A model generated the notes under the pieces. That model searched no databases, was not told the origin of the DNA, and saw only the letters and a program-made list of their open reading frames with translations. 64,000 bases of DNA, from the NCBI RefSeq assembly GCF_901709675.1, contig NC_051088.1:24246193-24310192 (forward strand), in the 5' to 3' direction. The stretch is from Syngnathus acus. Lineage: Eukaryota > Chordata > Actinopteri > Syngnathiformes > Syngnathidae. Of this stretch, positions 39,139 to 51,273 are shown one piece after another. Position 1 is the stretch's first letter; each line of letters starts with the position of its first letter. A program made the translations under genes and the position numbers.

Positions 39139-42100
39139 ATGGAGCAGGTATCAGATGACGAGTTGGATCATGGAGCCGAGGAGGACAGTGACAAGGAGGA
39201 CCAAGACCTGGACAAAATGTTTGGAGCCTGGCTGGGGGAATTGGACAAGCTCACACAGGTTAACACACAAATATACTTGAGGATGAGGCTGTAACTATAG
39301 TAAGTTGCCACACTCTGTGTCCTAGCAACTCGCCTTTTATTTGACCACCTCCATTTTGTTAAGTATACGAGCAATCTTGTGTGGGATTACAAAGCAAATG
39401 AATGCCACTTGTTTTGGTTTTACCGGAATTGTTTCTATCCTCTTGATAGAGCATGGATGATGGCAGGCCCCAGAAGGCACTGCAGAAGCCTCCGCTCAGG
39501 CAAGAGACAAACATTGCCAACTTCTCCTACCGGTTCTCAATGTATAACATAAATGGTGAGAGCCTTCATCTCATTAACGGGACAATTTGCTTCATCGAAA
39601 AAAACGAACTATCTCTTTTTCATGCAGAGGCACTGAACCAAGGCGACACGGTGGACTTGGATGCTCTGATGGCTGACTTGTGTACCATAGAACAGGAGCT
39701 CAGTACTATTTCCAAGCCAAACTCTCGGAATCAGAGCAAGCGTGCTCCAGGGGGACGCGGTGCCAGCACCAAGCAGCCGGGCACCAGTGGAGGGGGAAGC
39801 AGCAGTGGAGGTTAGTCCCCTTGGGGTCATTTAGGGTCATTTCTCAAAATACAAACTGAGCCCTATTTTCAAATTGACATTTTGGCATGGCGTGCTTCAC
39901 ACCGTTTGTAAAGAAATGCATTCAAAAAAACAGGAAGTGCCAGTAGCAGCACTCGGGCATCTCCTGCCAACACGGTGCGAGGCGGCAGCGGTGTCAACAC
40001 CCGCCCTGTGGCTTCCAACATTTCCCTGGACGACATCACCTCTCAGCTGGAGAAGGCCTCGCTCAGCATGGACGAAGCGGCGCGTCAGACGTCCTCGTCG
40101 TCCTCATCGTCCTCGTCTTCCTTCTCCTCCACCACCATGAGACGTCCCTCGTCCGGCTCGTCCGGCGGCGGGCAGCACCATCGGCGGACGGGTTCAGTGG
40201 GTGCGGTCAGCGAACAGGAGGCTCCGTCCCAGCGCTCCAGCGTCAACTCGGCGTGCGCTTCGGCGTCCAGTATGGACTCCCTGGACATTGATAAAGGGGT
40301 GACGACGGGCGGTGAAGCGGATGGAAGGAGCAGCCCGACCCTACAGAGACAAAACCAAACCAGCACAGAGGTATGGCATGAACATTTATAATCTGCTTGT
40401 TATTGTGTACGTTTAACCGCAAAGCATGTGAGCCGCCGCATGCAATACAGCACATTTATTGTTATTGCTCCGAGTGGTTTGCTAATGAGTGCCTTGTAAT
40501 CTTCTAAGCGTGACTGCTCCTGAATGAATGATTGAAGGCAAGGTTCACAAGGAAAGTGAGAAACAATCCATGTTTCCATTCATTCAGTGAAGTTTGGCAT
40601 GCGCCGTGACCTCCCAGACCACCTTGCATGTGTTCATATTTGCATCATTTCTTCTACCTTCATCAACACACGTGCACATTTGCAGCATGTCACACTGCGG
40701 TGGGCCGACGGTAAAAGGGCTAGGCGGCGCCTTGACTTCACCTCACAGGAGGATGAAGTGGATCGGGCCACTGTAAGTGCATGTGTGTGTGTCTTTGTGT
40801 GTTTCTCTGTGCGTGCGCATGCGTGTTAATCTTTTCTATAACACTGCCTAATATTGTTAGGATGGAGATACATGCGCCAGCCGCAATATTAGGAACACCT
40901 ACAGACATTTTAAAGCCACCCAAAAGATGAGACGCAGCTGCAGTGGGATGTAGCGTCACTTCAAACTACAACATGGACGCATTTAATGGGATTAAAAGTC
41001 TGATCGGAATCGAAATGCTTCACGCCCTATTCGGAATATTTTTTATCGGATCAAGCCCATTCCGATCAAGAAAAACTATGGAAACACTGAACAGTTTGAC
41101 ATTGAAAAGTTTCGAAAAGCTCAACTGAAGCTCACTGGAATGCTTTGAGTGCCTTTGAAGCTTGCGCTGAAATTTCACCCAAAGCCGAATATCCCGAACT
41201 TTTTCCCTGTTCAACAATTATTAATGACCAAACATTGACGTCTTCATTTTTCCTTTCCTCTTGGTTGCTATGTTTTGTTCTTCTCACCCCAAGCACTCGT
41301 ATCTGGACCAAGAAACCTCGCTTATTCTGAAAAGCATAGCTGGAAAGCCTTCTCACCTCCTGACTAAGGTGATTTTTTTTTTTTTTTCTGGTCTATATTG
41401 AGTTAATGCTCACCCTCTCTGCTTTTCTGCACGTCACCGATGCGTCTTGTGCTTTTCACAATGATGCCTACCTACATCACAATCACTTTTCTCTTGCATT
41501 GGCGGACTGTCTGACCTTGAATTTAACACAGGCTCAATGCCTTTCTCAAGGGTTCTCGTTTTAGAATGAACTAACCAGCGGAACTAAAAAGTCAGGATCA
41601 GATTTTCATTGTGTAGTTTGCGTTGCCGCTTGCATTCGGCTCCATTTTTGGGATACGAACGAGATGAAGTGTGTCCGTGTGCGTGTGTGAGAAGCAGCAA
41701 AGACGAAGATGTGAAAGGGATTAAAGCTACTGCGGAACCTTCGTGACTTTGTTTCACACACCAAAGGACGACTAAAAGCTTGCCGCTGCTCAGTACGTGT
41801 CAGCCAAACACTGCTTGAGTCAGTCATGTGTAAACAGTAGTCTGGGTCAAGGCGGTAAGAGGCTTGAGGCGCGCTCCTCGATACCCCCACCTTGAGGCTA
41901 ACACACACACACACACTACTTGAAATATTCAACATTTTACCCAAATTCTCCATCCTTGTCTTGATGCGTTAGTGCTGAGGTCAGTCGTGGTCACGGTAGC
42001 CCACCCCCATAGCCTGATTGGTTCAAAGAGAGACAGTCGTGGAAAATGGAGCTCTCTGGATTGGCGGAACTGCAATTTTGTGGGTGTCCCTCGTTTGGTC

Positions 42101-45100
42101 ACACTCTTAAACCAGAGAGAGAGAGACTCAAGTCTTCTTTCCTCATGTTAGCAGTCTAATTGTGTTCATTTGGCACGTCTGCTCGCATTATCTCATGGCT
42201 GCGTCTTAACTGAAGGTATTTTTCCTTATATGGCGTTACGTTTGTAAGTTGGATGTTTTGGTCCTATCCGTGACTGGAGAGCAAGGAGGCTTTGTGAAGT
42301 AATCCCACGCTCATCAGAAGCCCGTAACGCTCTCCCGGGATCCCCTCGTATTGTCTCGTTTTTCCTCATACAAGGGATCAAAGGGAACTGCTGCTGCTGC
42401 TGCGAAAGAATCGAGAAGGCGACGAATGAAGCGCCATATTTGATGGAACAGATAGATACCGGAAGGAAATTGGCTTTTCCAGCGGAGCGATGTCGTAATT
42501 GATGAGATTTGGCTTTACGGCGTTTGTTTTTGGATCCATTATTCACTCGGGGACACAAGGAGGTGTTTTGTTTGGCAACCCGCAGAATGGAGGTGATGGC
42601 ATCTTGTTGGAGGGGGCAGGTGAGTTCGACAAAACCTTTTGGTGGCGCCATTACATTGAAGTGGAAGTTGAGCTTACCGAGTCTTTCTTAAGGGACTTCA
42701 CGGGGATGGCGAGGAGGTTACAAATAGTCCAACGCGTGCGTGGATTAACCGCGCTGCTATTTCAACCATTCAGGAGGAGCACGCCGCCAAGCTAAAGGCA
42801 GAGAAGATCCGAGTGGCCCTGGAGAAAATCAAAGAGGCGCAGGTCAAAAAGGTAAGGCCCTCCTTCCTTTTGCGTGTCCTCAGAAGCTCGTCCGACTCGT
42901 GTTGATACGGCCGTCTTGTCATATCGGCTGCATCCTGCGTTCCTTTGTGAACTTCATTCACAGCCCCGAAAGTAGGTCATTGCAGCATTTGATCGTGAGC
43001 GTGCATCTGCAAGAGGTTGCAAAAGAGATATAGGGTGCATACATTTGAAGCTTCCCCTGTTTCTTCAAGAAACCAGCTGCTTCTTTCTCCGTAATGGAGC
43101 CATATCATTTCAAAATAAAAAGCTTAGGAAGTGAAATGATTAATGCTTCACTGTTTTACAAACGTTTCACAATTTTGGGCGTCCTTTCGTCATTGAAGCT
43201 TTCAAAGTAAGGCTCATTTCTGTTTTGAGTGGCTTGGCCAGACGTGCTAAACTCCCCGTGTATGTCTGCGGCTTTCTTAGTGTTGTCATTCGTCCAAATT
43301 TCTCTTCAACCCACACGTTGGTTGAATGCTGGGATCAGCTCGAGGAAATGGCAAGCATTTGAGGGGTTTTACTCAAGCCGCTCACCCGCATGTGCTCGTC
43401 ACGTTCAAGTCGAGTTTAATCCTCTTCCACTTTTGCTGTGATTTAGATGCAAAACCAGATTACTGGAAGTTGGTCTTTAATGGTCACACTGTGACCCGTT
43501 AAGACCGCAGTGTTTGCGACCCGCCGGATCCAGAAACTAGGTCGCGTAAAATATGTATTGAGGTACAGTTGCTCAAACCATCTTTGACCTTCCCAGCTGG
43601 TGATCCGGGTGCACATGTCGGATGAGAGTTCCAAGACCATGATGGTGGATGAGAGGCAGACGGTCAGGCAGGTGTTGGACAGTCTGCTGGACAAGTCGCA
43701 CTGTGGCTACAGCCCAGACTGGTCGCTGGTGGAAACCATTACTGAGCTGCAGATGGGTAAGAAGATCCTTTAAGTCGCTCCTTCTCAAACCGTAAGGGGG
43801 AGGGGGGCGGGGAATGCTTTTCTCATTTGTACTATTATTTACAGCGGTTATCATGAATCACGTTTGAGAGTTGCGGAAATGTTCTTCCAAGGGAGGGGCT
43901 GAAAGAAAGTCATTGAGAAGCACTGCCTTCAGTGAATCAAATCAAAATTGTTGAGAGAATGAATGCGTGTGACTCGTTGCTACTTCTGAGCTGTTGAATC
44001 ATCTGGATGAAGGTAGAATTCCCCAGAAGGCAAACGTTCCTGTGTCTGAGTTAAACACTACAATTGCACTCTGAGGACAATTAAAAAATAATAACTGATT
44101 TGAATCAGCACTAAAAAAAAATAAAAAAAACGACATTTTTCAAAATGTCCTGTACCCCCATTAAAATGCATAATCTTGACCGGGAAAACGAAACCTGCTA
44201 AAAACATCTTGTCTTCTCTCTTTGTCAGAACGTATTTTCGAGGATCACGAGAACTTGGTGGAAAATCTGTTGAACTGGACGCGGGACAGTCACAACAAGC
44301 TCATGTTCATTGAGCGCATCGAGAAATATGCGCTCTTCAAGAACCCGCAGGTATCTAACCTCCGTGCAAGCAGGAAGGAGATTGCTCGGATGCTAAATAC
44401 TCTTGTCAGGCTACATATAGTCAATGCATACTTAAAGAGCAAACAAGAGCGCGGAAAATTAGAAGTAGGTCAAATCTCGAAAGCAAAGTCAATGCAAATA
44501 AATGATTTATTGGAACATGTGAGCTACCTGACTTAAAAGGGAAGTCAAGCCCAAAATTGTCTTTTCAATAATTTGTTGCGTTTGCCTCCACTAGCCGAAT
44601 CACATTCTGACGAATATGACTTAAGCAGCAAAATATTTATCCATTTCGGTTGAGCTACAGAAAACTGCTGAGCCGTAATTGGTCATGACCTGAGACAAAA
44701 TGGCTGATAAAAACAGGTGGATTCTGCGTGTTTAATTCATATTCCACAAACGAAACATTCATCAGAACATATTATTTATCACAAAGAACATTTTGAGATT
44801 GACTTCCCTCGTCCCCCTTCTCCATCCAGAACTATTTGTTGGGCCGTAAGGAGACTTCAGAAATGGCTGACAGAAATAAGGAAGCTTTATTAGAGGTGAG
44901 AGGAACAACCACATCATGACACGTTTTCCTTCGAGGGGAATAAACGCGACTTTTTCAACATCCATTTTCAGGAGTGCTTCTGTGGTGGTTCCGTGTCAGT
45001 GCCTGAGATTGAAGGTGTGCTGTGGCTGAAGGATGATGGGAAGAAGTCATGGAAGAAGCGCTACTTTCTCCTCAGGGCTTCTGGAATCTACTATGTCCCA

Positions 45101-48100
45101 AAAGGCAAAGCTAAGGTGTGTGAGAGTCTCCAGTTTTATTTCCTGTGTGGGAGGGACCTCATTGCAATTTCTGCGGAGATTGATTTCAGTTTCCGCATCT
45201 TATGCACATCATCTCTTTTTCCTGAAGGCATCCAGAGATCTCGTGTGCTTCCTGCAATTGGACCACGTTAATGTCTATTATGGTCAAGACTATCGCAGCA
45301 AATATAAAGCACCGACTGACTACTGCCTGGCTTTGAAGGTAAACTCGATCATTGTACTTCACGGTGTGTCTTTTCATCATTCTTCAAAATGTGTTGTTGT
45401 CACACAGCATCCACAGATCCAAAAGAAGTCACAGTATATTAAGTATTTGTGCTGCGATGATGTCAGGACCTTGCACCAGTGGGTGAATGGAATTAGAATT
45501 GCAAAGGTAAGCCCCGAAACATCAGATTTACGTCCAAAACAAATTCTTTTTTGGTGGTGTCAAAACCTCTCTGGGATTGTTTTTCTGCGTCCAGTATGGG
45601 AAACAGCTCTATATGAACTATCAGGAGGCCATGAAAAGAACAGAGGCTGCCTATGATTGGTCCTCTCTATCTACCTCGAGCATCCGATCAGGATCCAGTT
45701 CTGCAAGCATACCCGGTAGGTCATTTTCAATAGGAATCATTTGGATGTTATGTACTTCAAGTTCAGAATCCATTTCCCCATCCTTATTTGTGCTTCCAGA
45801 ATCACAATCTAATCATTCAGGCCATTCAGACAGTGGCGTGGACACGGGGTCTGCTCATGGTCGCTCCCAGAGTGTTGTGAGTTCCATCTTCTCAGAGGCA
45901 TGGAAGAGAGGCACTCAATTGGAGGAAAATACCAAGGTATTTTTATTTATTTTTTTGTCTGTAAGGAGAAATTCCATTTCGGTCGTCGACACGTGATCAC
46001 CGCATGTTCTGCTTGAAACAGATGCGAATGGAGGCTTCCAGAGGAGCTACGTTGCCACATGCCTCCCACAGTCACCGCCACCACAGCCAACATTCAGTCG
46101 ATCACTCGACAACGGCTCCTCCATCTCAACCTCTTCAGCCTCCGGCTCATCCCCAGCAACAACTTCAGCCACGGACAGTTGAGCAGCACCTGCCCCCTAA
46201 GCTACAGTCTCCTCAACAAGTCTCGCAGCTACAGCCTCCTCAACAAGTCTCGCAGCTACAGTCTCCTCAACAAGTCTCGCAGCTACAGTCTCCTCAACAA
46301 GTCTCGCAGCCACAGTCACCTCAACGCTTGCAGCAGCCTCCGCCGCAACAACAGGAGCACCACACCATGAGCAGCTCCAGCCAACAGCCGGCACACCCTG
46401 TGAACAGCTACAGCCAAATGCCTCCACCACCATCACTACAGCAGCAGACGCACACAAACTACAATCAGCCGCTACACAAAGTAAGCAACTACATTGTTGC
46501 GCCGTCCCAACAGCCACCACACAGCCACGTGTGTCCCCCACAGCAACAGCCAGCACCTCCTCCACCGCCTCCTCCTCCTCCTCCACCACCTCCACCACCC
46601 CCAGTCCAAACCATGTCACACTACTCTCCAGCACTCAACATGTACAAGTTCAGTACAATAACCAGGCTGCAGAACCAGAACCAGGCTGGCAGTCACCACA
46701 GGATGCAACCTCCCCCATCGCAGACAGCGCCCACCGCAAAGGTGCACATCAAACCAAATGTCAATCACATTGCAGCAAGGACTAATGTCCCGCCCCCTCC
46801 TCCTCCTCCACCGCCACCGTCTATGCCGACCCCCGGCTCCGCCATGGCTGCACTGAAGTTCGGCCCTCCGAGTCCAAACGCCCTGGCTGCCTTCATGGGT
46901 CCACAGAGCAATGGAGTAGCATTCCCTCCTCCCCCGCCCCCATCAACGGCAGGTCCCATCAGTCAGTCGACGTATCCGATCATTCTCAAGCATACGCTGA
47001 AAGAAAGGTTTCCCAGCCCACCACGAGATCTCCTGTCTGCAAACGGAGAAGTTGAAGACTCCCCACTTCCTGCTCCTAATCCATCACCGCCGCCTCCACC
47101 ACCACCACCACCTCCTCCACCACCACCACCCCCTCCTCCCCAGCAGCTTCCGGCAGCGGCCCAGTTCCCACCACCTCCACCGGCGGCAGCACCCAAATCC
47201 TTCAGCCCAGGATTTGTTCCTCATACTGCCCCCAAACCTGTGTCACCTGTCTCACCATTCCCACCAGCCCCGCCACCATCCACCTTGGGTGGGCTACCAC
47301 CCCCGCCGCCCCCTCCTCCACCCGCACCCCTCAAGAAGCAGTTTAGTCTCCAGACAAGCTACACCTCCAGCCAGCCTCCGCCGACTCTTCCCAAGCAGCA
47401 CAGTCTGTCGAAGCCTCCTCCTGTTTCCACGGGAACCCCCCCAGTCTCGTCTTTGGTGAAACAGCTGGCAAGTCAGTTTCCGGGGGCTTCCACCCAAGTC
47501 GCCAATCACACGGAGAACACCAAAGTTCCCGTCTCTCCGCCTGCGGTCAAGTCCAAACCAAGATGGCAGCCTGTTGGCAGTCAGCAGCTGCAGTCGTCAG
47601 AGTTCCCACCCCCTCCGGACATTGTCAACAGTAGTGGTTTCCCAGCTCCGCCATTAGCACCACCCTTGGCCCCTGCCTCTTGTCCGACGCCACCGCCCCC
47701 GCCGCTTCCTTCTGGGAACATGGGATCACCTGCGAGGACGTCACCCTCCTGTCTAGGAGGTAAACAACCTCCTCCGACCCCCCAGAGAAACTCCAGCATC
47801 AAATCTGACTCGTCTGCGTCCTATGAAGAATCCAGGAGGAACCTCCTCAGTAAGTTTGCCCCGCAGAGCAACACGACTTCATCCTCCCTATCTTGCGCAA
47901 CTGGGTCTCCGTCAAAGGATCCCTCAGGGGGACCCCGTGCACCACCAAAACCCGGCAAGCTAAACCTGGCCAACCTGCCCTTGGCTCTTCAGGCCAAAGT
48001 CAGCCAAGCGAAGCAATCCGGCAATGACTTCCCCTCTCCGCCATCCGAGTGTGTCAACTTCCCTCCTCCGCCGCCACCGTCTGAGCTCTTCCCACCTCCT

Positions 48101-48607
48101 CCTGGGAGTGATTCTCATAGTAGTGGACCTCCACGGGTAGCTGTGGTGAACCCCCAGCCTCAAGCCCCTCCTCCTCCCCCTCCCCCACCAGTCTCTAATA
48201 TGAACAACTCCACTTGGGGTAAGAGCTCCCTGAAAAAGACTCCTCCGCCAACATTTGTGCGCCGTAGCAACACCACACCGGAACCCCCACCGCTGTCACC
48301 ACCGCCCCAGCTACCTCCACCCACCTCACCGAAGGGCAGCTCAGGCCAGCCCAACTTCCTTGCCGATCTAAACCGGACCCTCAAGCGAAAATCCGTGGGT
48401 AGGCAAGGCAAAACGGACCCTGCTGGGACGATGGATGACATGGCGCTGCCGCCGCCTCCCCCCGAGCTGCTCCTCGAACAGGAAAAGCAAAGCAACGGAG
48501 GAAATGACGGCTACATGTCCGGGAACATCTCAGGCTATGCAACGCTCCGACGAGGACCCCCACCCGCACCGCCAAAACGGGGTGATGCCACCAAGCTTAC
48601 TGGGTAG
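39139..48607 (+). CDS. raph1: Lamellipodin (Ras association and PH domain protein 1)
   Basis: Lamellipodin links Ras-family GTPases and phosphoinositides to Ena/VASP and the WAVE complex at the leading edge. Fifteen coding exons: 39139-39258, 39450-39555, 39628-39810, 39934-40370, 41294-41368, 42774-42851, 43597-43756, 44229-44350, 44830-44895, 44972-45115, 45228-45338, 45408-45506, 45595-45715, 45800-45936, 46022-48607; about 1514 residues with the 75-bp exon 41294-41368 included (human about 1250). The start MEQVSDDELDHGAEEDSDKE lies directly after an acceptor AG. The RA domain begins near residue 334 (LVIRVHMSDESSKTMMVDER) and the PH domain spans about 450-567 (GVLWLKDDGKKSWKKRYFLL). The last exon is one long Pro-rich region with five FPPPP Ena/VASP EVH1-binding motifs and many polyproline runs. 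It closes GYATLRRGPPPAPPKR. APBB1IP was excluded by the tail length and conserved C-terminus. Confidence 0.93.
44689..44790 (+). repeat. Interspersed repeat in raph1 intron, second copy
   Basis: Matches the retreg2 intron segment 12206-12299 over about 95 bp, including AACAGGTGGATT and TTTAATTCATATTCCACAAA. The preceding bases 44540-44688 look like the rest of the same element but have no partner in this window. Confidence 0.65.
46202..46309 (+). repeat. 27-bp coding tandem repeat in raph1
   Basis: Four consecutive 27-bp units at 46202, 46229, 46256 and 46283 encode the nonapeptide LQSPQQVSQ (second unit LQPPQQVSQ). A degenerate fifth unit follows. The units are almost identical at the nucleotide level, indicating recent tandem duplication or homogenisation. 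They extend the Gln/Pro-rich start of the last exon. Confidence 0.92.
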
Positions 48608-51273
48608 AGATGAACAAAGTTTTGTCCTCTACGTTTGGGATCACAAATTGCTATCGTACTGTATATACCAAAAGTATTTCTGAATTTGGTTTTTCAAATG
48701 CTCAGGATTTTACTTCTCAACGTTTGGACTCAGCATGTACTTTGGAATTTACCGCTTAGTCAAACTTTGCGCTCCTACCCCTTCCATTCCTGTTTTTTTT
48801 CTGCTTACGCCTGTCTGATTTATGTGCTCACTGAGCCTGCAGATATGATTGTATCATCAAATTTGGGGCATTATTCGAATGTCTCGGAACTCGGTATCGA
48901 GTTTGCCGGGGGAATTTGCGCCAACTTGTGCTATTTCTTACAGGGTATTACATGACCAGGCAATCATGTAAATACACTGTTGAAAAATGAGTTTCTGGGC
49001 ATTTGAATCATGTAAATAGTTACAAAAAAAAAATTTCCTGGAAATTTGAATAATGCCCAACATTTTAAGATCAAATCATATCTGCATACTCAAACAGGCG
49101 CAAGCACAAAAAACTGGAAAACCAAAATAAATCTTGTACATTGAGCATTTGAACTAAATTACAAATGAATTTGGTGAACAGGATTAAATTCAGGTTGGAC
49201 CCAAACCAAATCTTCTGTTGCTGCGTATTGCAAAAGGCAAAAAAAAATGACCTTGTTCTTGTAAATGCATTTGTGGGATTGAGTGTCATGCAAACATGCA
49301 TTGAGCAATGAGTTCCATGCATGAGTAAGATCCGCCCATGTGGATTAGGGCTTGTTTGCTTTTGTGACAAATTATTTAAATGATTAATTGAAGTATTTTT
49401 TTATTTTGGATCAATGGAGGTCTGGTCAGATGTGATTACGGAATGTATATCAGAAGTTACAAATGACATCCACAGTGTCGACAACATACAGTCGAGCTTC
49501 AAATCAGCTCAAACATAATGTGGTGTCTTATTATCCCGTGACAAAAGCAAAGAAGGAGGCCTTATTCTTTAAGTCTTGCACAGTGTGTGGGGGGGGCGGG
49601 GTCTAAATGCTCAACAGACTAGAGTAAAATACTTTCCATGGACTTGTCAAGAAAATTGGAGGGCAATTGTTGTGGAGTGCCCCCACCACCCCCATATTTC
49701 TTAATCCGTTTGTATAGTTGCTGCAGCAGCTGCTGCCATGCTGCCCCCTCCCCATCCATGTCACATCATAACAATCCAGGAAGCAGGCTGGATTCATCCG
49801 GGTGAAGGAAACTTCCCAGGATACTTACTGTACAGTACATCAATTCATGCGACGAGGACAAGAGACTTGAACGTTGCTCTCATATTGTTGGGTATTTTGC
49901 AGCTGCGTTGTGTTGCCAAGTTTTCAACCTAACTGCTTGCAGCAGTGCCTTCATTTTCATCAAGATGCTTGCTTACCCAACATATTTTCATCACTAGTAA
50001 AGATGAAATATTGGAATTTGTTGAAGGGGTTCTAAAGACTAATGGAAACTATTGCATTCATGTGGTTGGGCTAGTTGAAAACCACAACAACCTTCGTGAC
50101 TGACTCCATACATGCTACACCTTTATTCTAACCAACATGGTTGTGGTATATTTCTTTTTTTTTTTTTTAAATCTCAGTCCCTATCAGGACATTTGCTACA
50201 GTTCTGTGTGTAAGTTATTGACGTACTGATGTGAGGCCTAAATGGTTGCAAATTGATTAAATGTGTCTTTGCTTATAAATGGAAATTCACAATATAAATA
50301 TTCAAACCAGACTTTGTCCCGAATTTGTTCAACCTGGACAATCTGATTATTCCATATTATGGCTTGGAAGTGTTTTTCACCACAAAGGTCAATGCCCAGT
50401 GTTTAGCAAAAGCTTGATCCAGGCCATGGTTCAATTCAACTTGCCAAAATATTTCTCTCAGCTATTGCATTTGTATGTCTTTGAGTATGATTAAGTTCAG
50501 CCTCTTTGCAACTCCTCTGGCACCACTTGAACTCTCAAACTCTTCAACCTTTGTTCCAGTATTATTGATTGTGCCAATTCAACTAAGCATGCAGAACATT
50601 TTGTTTCCATAGGTGAACCTCACTTCATTTGGACAAAGTTTATTCAACATCCTGATTCATATTTTTTGACTACCAAAGTCACCAATTTTCAACAGTCTGA
50701 ATATTCTTTAAACCCGAATGTTTGTGCGCAATTCCAGTCGAAACTAATCATTGATCACTTGATCTGAAAGGGACTGCATAAATCATGCGTCCTTGGCAAA
50801 GTACTCAGTCCAACAGTGTATTCGTTTACAAAATATTAGTCCCCCTTTGGTTTATTCCACATTCATGTTGCAAACAGGCCCTGAAGTTTACAATTGGCCA
50901 CCTTGATTTAAGATGGTCCCAGCATCCGTCATTTTCTGGTTCCGAATGAAGTGCAATAGTTTGCAAATGAATACCAATACATGGTCACATGATACAAGAC
51001 ACTCATAACAGTTTTCCTTATTTTTTACATGATATTCATGTACAATGTCTTTTTTTTTAATGTAAATAGTTCATTTAAGTGTGACTTTATGCATTGGTAT
51101 TGTTTAGTGATAGACAATGGTACATTCCAACTAACTCAATTGCCAGAGAAACACTCGTAAAAAGATGTTTTAAGAAGTGTTGGAATGGACTGTAAATCTC
51201 TCCCGAGTGCAAAATTGAAGGGTCCAGTCACAGATGGCATATATAATGTACACATATAAACACGCAGTCCTTC
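48608..51273. other. Convergent 3' region between raph1 and alg11
   Basis: 2.7 kb of A+T-rich non-coding DNA between two genes that point at each other. The raph1 3' UTR should occupy the first part (an AATAAA lies near 49127) and the alg11 3' UTR the last part on the minus strand. No exon, transposon or tandem repeat of note was recognised. Confidence 0.5.

Noticed and set aside
46202-46309. Regular direct repeats suggesting a CRISPR-like array
   Set aside because: Units are adjacent without spacers, are in frame and encode a peptide repeat in a vertebrate gene.
46197-48575. Several Gly- or Arg-rich reading frames antisense to the raph1 last exon
   Set aside because: They are shadows of the polyproline codons (CCN read as GGN); the sense frame is continuous and matches lamellipodin.
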